A DNA stretch of 64,000 nt from Allium sativum. Taxonomy: Eukaryota > Streptophyta > Magnoliopsida > Asparagales > Amaryllidaceae. Below are positions 1-13,425 of this stretch, one piece after another. Where the stretch lies: assembly GCA_030737875.1 (NCBI GenBank), contig CM060924.1:144330197-144394196 (forward strand), written 5' to 3'. The position numbers and the translations under genes were made by a program. Each line of letters starts with the position of its first letter. Position 1 is the first letter of the stretch. Under the pieces are notes generated by a model that searched no databases, had not been told where the DNA came from, and saw nothing but the letters and a program-made list of their open reading frames with translations.

Positions 1-354
1 GAAAAATCACACCAAGGATTTTTATACTGGTTCGGAGCACCGTCTTACGTCCAGTCCCAGACTTCTGTCTGGATTTACACTAATAAACACCTCACTTCAC
101 CCGGAGGAACAGGTATAAAACACCTGAGCAGAAGAACAGGATTTCACGCCTCTTACAACCCTGGGGACTTCAACATGTGCCTCTTACAACACCGAGGACT
201 TCAGGTAAGATGAATATACTTTTTTCTTGACAATAGGTGTTCTTGATAACACGATTTTGTCACTTGTAGTACAAACTTCCTATAATCTTATCCTCAAATA
301 ATATATTTGTATATATGAAGATTTGGAATTGAATCAAAAGAATGTGAAATAGAT
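1..354 (-). repeat. Copia 3' LTR, distal piece
   Basis: Matches about 45420-45774 of the 5' LTR almost base for base. The match stops at 354, exactly where the TG of solo LTR A begins, and resumes at 30445. The last five bases (350-354, TAGAT) are repeated at 30445-30449. Confidence 0.9.
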
Positions 355-2191
355 TGTAACAACCCAGAATCTGGGGCCAAATTAAAATTTTCATTTTAGG
401 GATTTTAATGGTGATTAATAAATTATTTTAAATAAAACAACTAGAAATCTATTTTAATTGCATTTAATATGAATATATTTAATTTAACTATAAAAGGAAT
501 TAGAAATAGCACGGTAGTTTGAAAAGTCAAAAACTGAACTATGACTGACTGTATAGGATGTAGGATAAATCAGATTTTGGTGAAACCATGTAACGACCCG
601 GAAAATCTGAACCAATTTAAATTGGCTAAAATAGTGGATTTTAAATATTTAAAATAAATATTTTAAATAATAGCAATGAAAAGTGAGTTTGAATCGACGT
701 TTGAAAATAAATATAATTAATTCTAATTATAAACAAGGCCTGAAATGGCGCTGCAGTTTCAAAAATTGAATTCAAACTTTGTTGGACTGTACCGGGTGCA
801 AAACAAAACGGATTTGAGTGAAACCAAAAATATTTAAATCTGTTAGTGAATACCTTTCTAATGAATCTGAAAAATCAAAGTTTCATAGCGGAAAGCAAAA
901 GTAATGTCCAAATGAATTTTCAGAAAGGTCGCTATGGAAATTATATAGCCCGTGAAATTGGCCATTTTGCAAACGACCTCGGAATTCGACGAAACCACTT
1001 TTGTTGGATCCGGAATGTGAAGTTATTGCTAGGTTTCAAATTTCATAAATTTTGAAGCTAGTATGTGAGCGTGGCAAAGGAAAACGTGTTTTGGTCAATT
1101 ATAGTTAAATTGGATCGACCAGAAATGGGCCTTTTTGCAAATGGTCTCAGAATTCGACGAAACTAGTTTTGTTGGGACCGTATCGTCAAAACATAGGCAG
1201 ATTTATTTTTCTGGAATTTTCCGAATCAGTTTGTGGCCCTGGCAAATTGAAATGTACATTCAAATCGAATATTGAATGTTATATATTTTAAATTGAATGA
1301 AAACTAACTGAAATAGTCGAATGAGCCTACGAAACATATCCCATTGTGTTCGGAATGGGGGTAAAACGCTAGGGACGACAGTCGTTGGGTTGGGATTGGA
1401 GGTTGTGTCGGAAAACCCCTTTTCAAAACCATCGGCCAATAGAAATTTTTCTTTCATTAATTTAAAAAACAAAAAAAAAAAACGAACCCCCCTCCCCGTA
1501 TCAGGCTCTCGACGACGGAAAGGGGATTGAAACTTCCCGGCTAGATTGCTCCTTCGTTTCTCAACGAAATCGAGCGCGGTTGGATCCATTTCGAAGCTCT
1601 CGGTCTCCTCTTCAAATCCATACCAGGTAGATAATTTATCGTGCAGTATTTTGGGAGAATCACCTCGCCGAAGCCGGCGAGTTCAGACCGCCTCCCCGAC
1701 CGCCTGGCACCATCGGAGTGGGCCCCACCACCACGCGCAGGCGTGCGCCTCCCCCCTCTTCGTCGCTGTACCGGCCGATCCTCCCATCGATTCACTGTTT
1801 GATCGAAAATTGCAAACCTAGTTTTGAACATTTATTGAAAGGTAAGGGTTTGGCTATTTTCAACTGATTTTAACACTTTAAACCGTTGCAAACTTTAAAA
1901 AATCATATCTTTTTGCTACATTAACGAAAATCGATGAAACAGGAAACATCATGACCGTGTGGACGTCTTCTACATTCTAGAAGAGACCGCATATTTTTTT
2001 GAGCCTTCAGCTATTTTTGGTGGAGTGGAACCCAATGTGAGATTTCTAATTTATAGATGATGGAAAACGACGATGTATAAATTATATAGTCGATGTATGA
2101 GTTATATAAGCGTTGTATAAGTTGTACGTTCGATGTATAATTTACATATGCGTTGTAAAAATTATATATGCGTTGAAATAGAAGTGAAATG

Positions 2192-2192
<1 letters not shown>

Positions 2193-2224
<32 letters not shown>
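2193..2224. repeat. (TA)n microsatellite
   Basis: About 16 uninterrupted TA units inside solo LTR B. Two overlapping short ORFs across it are an artefact of the repeat. Confidence 0.95.
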
Positions 2225-2225
<1 letters not shown>

Positions 2226-2610
2226 GCCCCTCATCCACAAACCATGGACGATATTTATTGGTTGTGATTGGTGTGAAAATTGATTGATAGCAAATGGTTG
2301 ACTGGAATTGCATTGTGGTTGATATTGATTGATTGTGGTTGAAAAATACCCATTTGTGGTTGAGAAATATTTGGTTGAAACCACATAGGATTAGTTTGTG
2401 GAAATGAAAAAAATATACATGCCGTATGTGTGCGAACTAGATGCATGATTCCCCATTATCAAAAACCGCGAGGTTTTAAGGTAGAGCAAGGAGCCGTACT
2501 ATGGACGGTCCCGGTTTTAACTACCCTGCCGTTATGCTGCCGAAATTTTGAATAATATTCATGTGTTAGAATTATTTTCATTTGTTGAAACTATATTTAT
2601 TCGTTGAATA

Positions 2611-3060
2611 GAAAACCTTCATGTGTTGAATCGATATTCATTCATTGAATTGAAATTCATGTGTTGAATGGCGTTCGTGTTTTAAATATAAAAATCACCT
2701 TTTTATCTATATACACAAACTATAGAAAACCTTCATGCGTTGAATCGATATTCATTCGTTGAATTGAAATTCATGTGTTGAATGGTGTTCGTGTTTTAAA
2801 TATAAAAATCACCTTTTTATCTATATACACAAACTATAGAAAACCTTCATGTGTTGAATCGATATTCATTCGTTGAATTGAAATTCATGTGTTGAATGGT
2901 ATTCGTGTTTTAAATATAAAAATCACCTTTTTATCTATATATATAAACTATATAAAACCTTCATGTGTTGAATCGATATTCATTCGCTGAATTGAAATTC
3001 ATGTGTTGAATGGTATTCATATTTTGAAATAAATTGTTTTATAATAAAAATCATATTTTT
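2611..3060. repeat. 114-bp tandem repeat in LTR B
   Basis: Units start at about 2611, 2725, 2839 and 2953 (period 114). Each carries GAAAACCTTCATG, an ATTCATTCGTTGAATTG core and a CACCTTTTTATC block. The last unit decays into shorter ATAAAAATCA-type repeats that run to about 3300. Confidence 0.9.
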
Positions 3061-3352
3061 ATCATCTATATGAACTATATAAAATAGTCGTGTTTTGAAA
3101 TAAATTATTTTATAATAAAAATCCCATTTTTATCATCAATATGAACTATATAAAATAACCTGGTTTTGAAATAAATTGTTTTACATTAAAAATCACATTT
3201 TTACTATATACATGAATTGTTAAAAATAGCGAAGTGTTGAAATAGAAGACAGTTAGATAAAAATATCATTTTTATCAAATGTATGAAAAGAATATAGTTT
3301 TGAAATCGAAGAATCGATATATATATATATATAAATAGAATCGAAATATATC

Positions 3353-3840
3353 GAATAACGAAGCTGCCATTCGTATTTTGAAACCGTGATTTCAAACGAT
3401 TATACCGGGAGATCCGACCATCGGATTTTCCCGAAACCGCAACCGTTGGATTCGCTTTGGAAATATCTTTCCAACGGCACCAAGTTTGTAAAAATCCAAC
3501 AGTTGGATTGTGTGGAATGTTTAATTCAAATCTGAAGAAAAACAGCGCTAGAATCGATTATATTTATATATATATAAATATAATTATATTTAATCGAATA
3601 ACGACGCTGCAGTTCTTATTTTGAAATCGAAACTTCAAACGATTATACTGGGAGATCCGACCGTCGGATTTTCCCGAAACTGGAACCGTTGGATTCGTTT
3701 TGAAAAGATCTTTCTAATGATGTAAATTTTGTGAAGATCCAACAATTAGATTTTCAGATATGTGTAAATCAAATCTGAAGAAAAACAGCGCCATGCCCGC
3801 GTTATGGCCTGAAGCGTCGTTTTGAATAAAGTGGCTATTT
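3353..3840. repeat. Two-copy tandem duplication (~242 bp) in LTR B
   Basis: The blocks starting CGAATAACGA at 3353 and 3595 repeat in order: a TTCAAACGATTATAC segment, GGGAGATCCGACC, an ACCGTTGGATTCG segment and a run ending in AAACAGCG. A diverged single copy lies at 8870-9060 in LTR A, and reverse-oriented versions lie in element E at about 34820-35060 and 40550-40800. This is a conserved LTR module rather than a gene. Confidence 0.8.
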
Positions 3841-6800
3841 TAAAATAAATAAAAATAGCGATAAATCGTTATAAAATATTATAAACGATATGGATGTGAA
3901 ATTTAGAAATTAACTGAAGGTTGGCTAAGCCGAATGGTTTCCTGGGTGTTGATCTGATGTTGGTTTCGGCCTTCGGGGTTAATATTTGGGAAATCGTTCT
4001 CTTACTGATTGACGGTTAGTGACTAATGAATTGAAATGATGTGTATGTATGTTAGTGTTGCACTTGTGTATTATATATGCGTGTTGCTCAGAAAGATCAG
4101 GTTTATCCCATTCTGAATAACTGAATCGACGATAAGAAGTCGAAGATGAAGACGGGGGTTGAAGACCGATCTTCACCTCGTTTGGATGGTCACTGAGGTC
4201 CTGATTGGGAGGCATCCCGAAATATGGATAATGAGTGGTAATCGTCCAGACGTACGTGGGGATCGATGAATAAGCGAGGTATTTAGTGCCTCCGGTTTCG
4301 TTCCGACCCAGAACGGACTTGCAAATGGATTATGTGTCTGACATTGGAATTTATTCTATATGATTGATAGCCATCAGTTGCATGGTGTGAATTGCCTGTG
4401 TGGCATACTAAGGTGCAGTGATCAGGGCTTCTGTTGAAAAGCAAAGTCTTGTGATTGATGATCAAAGCACCGCCTGTGTGGCGTAGCTTTGTGTATAACG
4501 TGAATTCGCGAGCCTCACACCCCGGTATGAACCAGAAACGGGAAAAAGGACCTCAAGGAGGGCATGAGTTTCCTTCTAGCTAGGAGTTGTGTCGGTGTTT
4601 TTACACGGCCTAACATTTTACTTATGTGGATGATGGATTGCGAGGTGCCTCGGTTATATCGGTCGATACCGGACCGATGGGGTCATTTGTTGGCTCATTG
4701 ACGCCCCATAGGGCGGGGAAACGCAGTGTTCAGGAATTTTAATCCACATCGGTGGATCGACCCTGACGATTCTAGGTTCACTCGAACTCTGATCCTGAGA
4801 CACGGGCTAGAGCGTCTCGAATGCGGTAAGGACTATCTTTTGCCTTGGTTCATGACGGAAATCCAATTTCCAAATACGTGACTGTGCGGTTTTGATTGTA
4901 TATATATATGGCGACATGATATATGGTACCCATGCCGTCTATGATTGATAGTTATTATTTGAAATTGTTTTTGAAACATATAAACACTGGTAATAATATC
5001 AATTGCTTTTGTTTTATTCGTATCAAGCATATCTTGGCCATTATAAGGTAAAAACTCTATCCTCCGGTTTGCGTTGCATTGTGTGATGGGAACTGAGTCT
5101 TATAATGGCTTCATTTTTATAAAAAAAACATTGCGATGCTTATTAAAGCACTGGCAATCCGATGGAGTAAACCCGTTCCACGAAAGTGGCGTGGTCCTGT
5201 GATTAGCCATATTTTAAATGTGTTGAGTGGATTTCTCATACTAGTCCCATGGCTGACTCGTAGTTTGTTTCACTTACAAACTCGGGTGCCCCTTTTTCTA
5301 CATGGGCAGCCTTGTATTCAGGTTTAGCTGGCCCTTTCTGGATAGCTGGAGCTGAAGATGGATTCTATTATTTATCTCTTTTTATGCTGTTCAGCTCCTA
5401 TTGTACGTATTATGTTTGTTTCCGCTGTAGACATTTACGTATAGCTGAACTGTATTAGTACTAAGTATGATCCTTTATACTGTGTAACTCTGATGATTAC
5501 GTTTATCCAGTATATTCTATTGTTCATTATCTGGTGTATTTATTTAATTCTGTTCTGTTATTATTTGTTTCTGTGTTATATTCCAAGGATTACCCTTGCC
5601 ACCGTCAGTACGGGGTTTGGGGACGTCTCAAACCAAAAATATTTAAATCGCCCTTGAAAATAGACATTTTTCATACGACCTCGGAATTCGATGAAACCAC
5701 TTTTGTTGGATCCGGAATGTCAAATTATTGCTAAATTTCAAATTTCATAATTTTGGAAGCTAATGTGTGAGCGTGGCAGAGGAAAATGTGTTTTGGTCAA
5801 TTACACTCAAATTGGATTGACCAGAAAATTGCCATTTTCCAAACGATCTCAGAATCTGACGAAATTATTTTTGTTAGGACCGTATCGTCAAAACATAACT
5901 AAAAATAATTTTCCGGATTTTTCTGAGTTCATATGTGACCCCGGTAAAATTAAAAAGTACGTTCGAATTAAATATAAAAGATTTATTTTAAAGATAAAGT
6001 AAACATGCTATAAACATCAGAATTAGACTTCGACACTAGCGCCATTGCGTTCAGAAGACGTCAAAACCTATTGTTCGACAGTCGTTGGGCTTCGTTTGGA
6101 GGTCGGACGGAAAGACCCTAATTTCTGGAATTAATTAAATAAAAAAAATAAAAAAACCTAAGAATACTGTAAAAATACGGGTCCGTATACGTCTCCTTCT
6201 TCCTCCCGATGGTTTCAGCCGCACAAAACCCATTATACATCAAAATTTCAAACTCCGATTACTCCTTCGTTTCTTAACGAAATCCTTCGCCATAACTCAC
6301 GTTTCAAAGAGATTTTCGAACTCTTCGAATACATACCGAACACAGCCCGTCTCGTCGCCTGAAATCGCCGCACCATCCACCCGAAGCCGCCGCTTTTCAG
6401 CCTCCCCCACCCCCACCAGGCGCGACCACACCCCACCCCCCTCTGGCCGAACATCCACCTCTCCTAGCCCTTCCACCTCCAACAATCCGTTCGTAAAACC
6501 ATTGTCTATATCTCCAGAAAATTGAAATCAAAGTTTTGAACAAAAAGGTATGAAATCTATTTCAGAATTTTCCATGCTTTTGTTTGTGGCTATTGCAGTT
6601 GTTAAAAGTAAATATTATTCAAAATTTGATAATTAATTCATACGAAATCCAAACTAAAAAAATTCAGATCCGACGGAACCGTGAGGACGTTTAGAGGTTG
6701 CTGAGATTGATTGCGGCCATTTCTGAATTTATTGGGATTTTTAATTCTTCACAAGCAAGGTGAGATTCTGATTTATAAATTTATCTCAATTTAATCATTA

Positions 6801-7079
6801 CTTTTCTAGTTATTTAAATATTTGAATTGTTAACAATTAGATATGCGATGTGATCCTTCAATTAAAATTCTAAATCTGTTAATTGAAGTTGTAGATCTGT
6901 TAGTGAAAACTCCAGATCTGTTAGTTAGAATTATCGATCTGTATGAGATGGAAAATTTAAATGTTCACCTTGTTAAATTTTGGGAAATCATGCCTTATTG
7001 ATATGAATCGTGTAAAAATCACCTTGTTCATGTTATGGGATGTATCACTTTGTATGATGACTTGTGTAAATAGAATAAT

Positions 7080-8330
7080 CATTCTTGTGTAATCAAGTCA
7101 ATAAATGGTAAAATAAAAATGACATTTTTATATGTAATTTAGATGTGAATTAGATGGTAAAATAAAAATTACCTTTTTATATGTAATTTAGATGTGAATT
7201 AGAATGGTAAAATAAAAATTACATTTTTATATGTAATTTAGATGTGAATTAGAATGGTAAAATAAAAATGACATTTTTATATGTAATTTAGATGTAAATT
7301 AGAATGGTAAAATAAAAATGACATTTTTATATGTAATTTAGATATGAATTAGAATGGTAAAATAAAAATGTCATTTTTATATGTAATTTAAATGTGAATT
7401 AGAACGGTGAAATAAAAATGACATTTTTATATGTAATTTAGATGTGAATTAGAATGGTGAAATAAAAATTACATTTTTATATGTAATTTAGATGTGAATT
7501 AGAACAGTGAAATAAAAATTACATTTTTATATGTAATTTAGATGTGAATTAGGAGGTAAAATAAAAATGACATTTTTATATGTAATTTAGATGTGAATTA
7601 GAACGGTGAAGTAAAAATTACATTTTTATATGTAATTTAGATGTGAATTAGAACGGTGAAATAAAAATTACATTTTTATATGTAATTTAGATGTGAATTA
7701 GAAAGGTGAAATAAAAATTACATTTTTATATGTAATTTAGATGTGAATTAAAACGATAAAATAAGACTGACATTCTTATATGTAATTAAAATATGAATTT
7801 ACAACGTATGATTAAAAATTACATTTTTCTATGTAATTAAAATGTGAATTTATACCGTATGATTAAAAAATACATTTTTCTATGTAATTAAAATATGAGT
7901 TTGCATTGTATGATTAAAAAAAATACATTTTTCTATGTAATTTATATATAAATTTACACTGTATGATTAAAAATTAAATTTTTCTATGTAATTAGAATAG
8001 AAGTTTGCATCATATGATAGAAACTACATTTTTATATGTAAGTAAAACATGAATTTCCATCGTATGATAAAAATTACATTTTTATATGTAACATAGGAAG
8101 AGATTTACAATGTAAATTAAAAATTACATTTTTGTAGTGTAAGAAAGAAGTAGGATTCACATTAAAATTAAAAATTACATCTTTATGTGTAATTAGAAAG
8201 AGAATTTACATTGCAAATTAAAAATTACATTTTTATATGCAATTAGAAGATAAGAATTTATGGTGTAATAAAGATTACATTTTTATATATGTAGTTCGAA
8301 GTTGGGAACTAGCAGTGAAAATAAAATTAC
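7080..8330. repeat. 50-bp tandem array in LTR A, decaying to the right
   Basis: Near-perfect 50-bp units (for example from 7201 and 7251) contain GGTAAAATAAAAAT, ACATTTTTATATGTAATTTA and GATGTGAATT. About a dozen are clear to ~7750. Increasingly diverged copies can be followed to ~8330 or beyond. The array sits at the position that the 114-bp array occupies in LTR B. There are no unique spacers, so it is not CRISPR-like. Confidence 0.9.
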
Positions 8331-10795
8331 ATTTTTGTCATGTATTTAAAGATTAGAATTTACATTGTAGATAAAAACTACATGTTTATTGTATTAGAAG
8401 ATGTGAAATTTGCATCGCATAGAAAATTACATTTTGATGTCATTAGGAAGAAGAGTTGGACATAAAATCAAATTTATCTTTTCAATGTAATTTTAAAGAT
8501 AAAGATTGGCACGGTTATGAAAATTACATTTTTAATGTAATTTAAAAAGGTTAAAATCTTTCAATATAATGTTAATTTCATTTACAGTGTAATTTAAAAA
8601 GAAAATCTTACAATGCAATTGAAAGATAGGAAGTTTACATTATAATGTTAATTATACTTATAATGTAATTAAAAAGGGGAATTATATTTACATTTTAAAT
8701 AAAAAAGAATTCATCATTGAATTATAATTTACATTTCTCATGAAAAAAAAAGATGGAGGAATGAAAGGATGGAAGTGGGCATCGTAATTTACATTTCTAT
8801 ATAAACAAAAAGGTTAATGTTTATATTTACATGTTTATGTAAAATATAATTAAAATTAAAAGAATCGAGCACGGTAGTTCACGTTTTGAAATCGTACCAT
8901 TAAACGACTATACAAGAAGACCCGACCATCGGATTTTCTTGAAACTGAAACCGTTAGGACCGTCTTGGAAAAATCTTTCCAACGATATATATTACGTTAA
9001 GATCCAACGGTTAGATTCTGAGAAATGTGAAAATCAAAATTGGTTGAAAGCAGCGCCATAGTCGCCCATTGACTCAAGGCGTCGTTATATAAAATTTAAT
9101 TATTTTAAATAATTAAAATAGGAAGTAATCGTTATAAAATAATATTAACGAATAGGAAGGATTTTAAATATGTATATATATATATATACGAGGATTATTT
9201 GGAAAGTCCGAGTTTCTCTCATTCCAAATAATCAAACGACGCTAAGAATCGAAGTATGAAGATGGCATATGAAGACCGTGAACCTTCCATCGAGAGGATA
9301 ACGATCGAGGCCCTGATTTGATTTGCTCCCAAATCAAGGGTCATGGTCATAGCCCAAACGAACATGTTGATTTCACGGGTTTGGTTTTCGCTTAGACCCA
9401 GAGCATAAGCTAATAAATGGATTGTGTGTCTGACATCGTACTCCATGAAATATCAAGTTATTAATTTTCTGTCTAATGTATGAATGTTTGGTGGCGGAGA
9501 ATTTATTCTCTTGCTTAACACCCTTTCATATACTTCAACAGAGGATTGGTAGTGCGATATAGAGTGACAGTGTGGAATACTAAGATGCAACGATCAAGGT
9601 ATCTTGTTGAAAAGCAGAACCTTGTGGAGATGATCAAAGCACAGCTTTGTTTATTACGTAGCTTCACGGACCTCACAAACCGGTGGAGTCTAAAATGGGA
9701 GAAGGGAACGCAGGGAGAGCAACACGTTTCTTTCTAGTTAGAAGTAGTGTCGGTGCTTAAACTCGCTGATATTTTACTTGTGTAGATGATGGAATGAGGC
9801 GCCTCGGATGATAGGTCCTATAGGATCGGGAAACGTGTGTTCAGGAATAACTAATCCACGAAGTTGTATGTGTGGACCGGCCCTGCAGGATCCAAGGGTT
9901 CACTACGGGGGATCCTGAGACATTACCTAGAGTGTCTCGAATCGGTAAGGAGCTCCTCTCTAGCCTTGACTCATGATGGAAACCAAATTCCAAATACGAC
10001 CCAACGAATTTGATTGTATTACTAGTACGGAGGCATAGTATATGGTAGCTATGCTTCCTAGGATTGATACATTTATTTTGAAATGTTTTCATATACACTA
10101 ATAATAATATTAAACTCGTATTTACCGTATTTAGCATGTTTAATCACCATAAGGTAAAACCCTATCCTCTGGTTTGTGTTGCATTGTGTGACAGGACTTG
10201 GGTCTTATGGTGATTCCATTTTTCTCAAATGCATAGCGTTGTTTTACGATTCAATTATTATTTATTCTATCACTTTAAATTATGCAGGACAATCCATTGG
10301 GGTAAACCCATTCCGCGTTAGCGGCATAGTCCTTGGATTTGCCTTATTACTAGTAGTTAAATTAGTTAAGAATTCTCACACCAGTCCCATGTGAAACACC
10401 CCACCTCCGTTAGGGTCACTCTCAAAGGGAATGCCCTAATTTTGGTGGAGGTTTATAAGTATAAGTCACAGATATACAAGACAGATATAAGAACACATAT
10501 TTGTAAAACAGCGGAAAAACAAATAACTTTTATTTCATAAGAAGCAAATACGTATTACAGCAACATCATCATGATTGTCTTACATCCTTTCCAAAAACAT
10601 AACATAACGCTTTCATAATCTGTCTTGATTACAATATTTAAAGAAGCATAAAGAAAACATAGATAAACTGCAAAAGCCCCACAGTGGATGTCTAAAGCCA
10701 TAGTTCAAAAACGGAAAATTCCAAGCAATACATTTCTCTTCTTCAAGCTGGATGCTAAGGCTGGTCAAGCTGCAGTGTTCCCTCCCTGTGGACCT

Positions 10796-10812
10796 GGGGG
10801 GGGGGGGGGGGG
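10796..10812. repeat. 17-base poly-G run (poly-C on the element's sense strand)
   Basis: Immediately follows a CAG acceptor-like site when read on the minus strand. The matching run in the other LTR (27079-27098) has 20 G, so it changed length after insertion. Confidence 0.95.
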
Positions 10813-11543
10813 ACGGAAGAAAAGAAGACGAAAGAAAAGTAGAGTCAGACATGAAGCCTGAGTAAGTCTAGTACTATTTTGTCTATGAATAAAGAACTGG
10901 GTATGATAAGTATAATCAAGAAGTGGGAAAACACTATAACTTGGTTAAGTTGTCTAGGGTCGAATATACTATCGTACCCCATGTTAATCTCTGAACCCAT
11001 ATAAACTAGTTTCCAACTGGCACCTCATGATCAGGGTGATGTGATCCATTCTATGATGATCGGCTCCTACTCGCATAGTTACATGTGTCTTACGGCCCCC
11101 GATGTTGTAGTTACCTATGCTGGTCCCACCATGGGGTGTATCAAGTCCCATGGCAGCGGCCCGACACAACCTTAGAATGCACAGGTGTGCTACTGGTGCC
11201 CAGTGCTTTATTTTTCTGCGCCGGAGTGTGTGCACGCCCGCACCCCGTTAGAACCTACACTGCTACACCACCGCCGTCGATTTGACCTCTTACAATCAGC
11301 CCAGTAATCGTGCCCCACCCTGCCTAGTTTCAGGGTATCATGATACACCTTTTAGGGTTACTGCTGAAAAGGGTCCCCCGTTACTAGGTTTTCTATCTCT
11401 AGCCAACATGCTAAGTTGGTTAAGTGTTTTCTAACCTAACCCCCACCAGTCCGTTTAGTTTAGCATGTTCCATTTTGATTAAGTCTTTAGTTCACTTAAT
11501 CCTATCAATCCTGACTCAGCCTTAATTGTCTTATTAAGGCCCT

Positions 11544-11740
11544 GACCTCTCACATTAGACAGGTATTGTTGTGGCTGCCTGTTGCCGGTTGGTTCCGGGC
11601 AGTCTTACGCCACAACTCAGTCTAACCTCGGGTCCTTATTGGGCTCCATGTTTAACCTCCCACATTGGATAGGTATTGTTGTGACTACTGGACAGCCGGG
11701 CGGTTCCGGGCAGGTTTACATCACAACTCAATCCAACCTC
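11544..11740 (-). other. Tandem pair of covarying hairpin units (C 3' LTR)
   Basis: Unit 1 has an inner stem GTTGTGGC (11568-11575) with GCCACAAC (11609-11616) and an outer stem TTAGAC/GTCTAA. Unit 2 has GTTGTGA (from 11678) with TCACAAC (11721-11727) and an outer stem TTGGAT/ATCCAA. Both have CCGG-rich apical sequence. Equivalent pairs occur in the D and F LTRs with compensating base changes. No function is known to me. Confidence 0.8.
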
Positions 11741-13157
11741 GGGTTAAACACATCGTATGTTCTACATTTACATATTTTGTCTTTCTTCTTTATTTTCTTA
11801 TATGTAAATATTTGCGGCCCATTAAGTTAATGGTGTAAAGGTTACACCAATCATGGGCCCAACCCATACTTGAATTTGGGCCCTTCTATTTTATGTTTTC
11901 ATTCATTAATTAATTTGGCCCAACGTTATTTTCCCCCGTTTAACACGTCCGTTTATTATATATATATATGTTGGGCTTAGCCTTTTAAAGCCCAACTTAG
12001 CCATGCGAAAAGGGGAGGCTTAAAGCGTGATTATATACACAAAAAGGGGAAGGTGAGCGTATGAACTTGCAATATGACGTTGGAAATACATAATAGAAAC
12101 TGGTGTACTTGCATAGTGGTAACATATACTTTGGTCATAAAGCATAGATGACATGAATCAAAGCATGTAAACTTGTAGTTGAGATAAGAACCTAAATTGG
12201 GTATCATTATTGACACATAGTCATAACTACAACATGAACCTATATTTTTATTTAGGCATAATGTCAAACATAAGCAAATCATGTTCATGAGACTACTACA
12301 TGTTTACAAAGGTGCCTACTTTTGTTATTAACACAAAAGTATAGTTCAACTATGGCATAAATATTTCTAACATGAAATCATGATTTTTACTTTAGTCATG
12401 CAAACTTGCAAAAAGGGATTTTTGAGTCTAACCTAGCCATGTACCACATATGTCATCATATAATTCTCGTTAACAATATAGACCTAACATGGTTTCAATT
12501 ATGCGAAATATCGATCATAGCCTAGCCATATTCATAAGTTTGCAAATAGGTTTCTAGTACAAAACATGGCTAAATACATAGATCATGGTGCCAAACTTTT
12601 CAATATAATTTCATATGAATTATGATAATCCCAACCTTATTCCAATTACTTCACAAAAATGATGTTTGTATAAAAATACACATTATGATGGCATAGTAAC
12701 AAAATCCCAAACTTGCATGAATTTCAATTAATCAACTACATACGTGTAGCTTCAACATAAATTACATATTTTGCGAATATCCAAACGTCATACTTGCATA
12801 AAACTACCGCATGTAGTTTTTCATAATGAATAACATAATTCAAGAACATCCAAACGTATACAATATTCCAACGCACAAATATGAATTATTTTATCGCCAC
12901 AAATCGAGTATACATATCAACACAATTATTTGTTCATACCAAAATAATACTCTACTTACAATCGTTGTGGCGAATTCTCTAATTTAGGGATTAGAAGATG
13001 CGATTCCTTGTTGATTTGATTTGCTTGAATTGCTTTAGGCTTTAGAATTTGTCCCCTAGGCTTCTCTCCAATTTGGTGGCTACTCCTAGTCGTTCCTCAG
13101 CAACATGGCGGCTTTGTTCTTATTTTTGAATGAATAGATTAGGGTTAGTCTAGGGTT

Positions 13158-13169
13158 GTTTATATAGAG
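13158..13169 (-). promoter_or_regulatory. Probable TATA box of element C 3' LTR
   Basis: Reads CTCTATATAAAC on the minus strand, about 540 bp into the LTR and downstream of the GTCGAC cluster. Position and sequence correspond to the TATA boxes in D and F. Confidence 0.65.
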
Positions 13170-13327
13170 GTAATGAACTGATTAGGGCCATTGATGTTGC
13201 TTGGATTGATCGTAGCCATTCATCCTAAGGAGAGACCAATTAGAGCTTGCCACCTAGCCCTAATGACAAAGCAGACCACAGAAAATCGGCCAAACACAGA
13301 CCTGGCCAGCCAGGTTGGGTTGGGTTC

Positions 13328-13425
13328 GACCTGGCTCTCGACCAGGTCGACACCCCTGTCGATAGCCCTGTCGACAGGCCTGTCGACCTGGTTAGACCAG
13401 GTCGACAGCCCAGTCGACCTGGGTG
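13328..13425. promoter_or_regulatory. GTCGAC palindrome cluster in U3 of element C
   Basis: Several overlapping GTCGAC and CCTGTCGACAGG-type palindromes lie about 170 bp upstream of the TATA box. The copy in the other LTR is at 29616-29713. Comparable sites occur in D (about 15080-15107) and F (about 56757-56828). Several ORFs in both strands are a by-product of this repetitive sequence. Confidence 0.6.

Larger units (their letters stand above)
589..5630 (+). mobile_element. Solo giant LTR B (5042 bp)
   Basis: Begins TGTAACGACCCGG and ends GGGGACGTCTCA. The duplication AACCA lies at 584-588 and 5631-5635. The first ~500 bp match the start of the LTRs of element E and the 3' portion matches A. 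No PBS, purine tract or coding domain is seen inside. The short ORFs here lie over low-complexity or GC-rich stretches and have no recognisable domain. A GC-rich segment at 1490-1800, followed by a donor-like AAAGGTAAGG at about 1840, may be the start of the transcribed leader; that is inference. Confidence 0.88.

Noticed and set aside
1260..1831. Overlapping ORFs on both strands in a GC-rich block
   Set aside because: Low stop-codon density follows from GC content; no domain and not conserved in LTR A.
10984..11235. 83-codon minus-strand ORF repeated at 27270-27521 and, shorter, at 58792-58974
   Set aside because: Begins with GTG, not ATG. Most differences between the C and F copies change the amino acid and F has an early stop, so the conservation is of LTR DNA, not protein.
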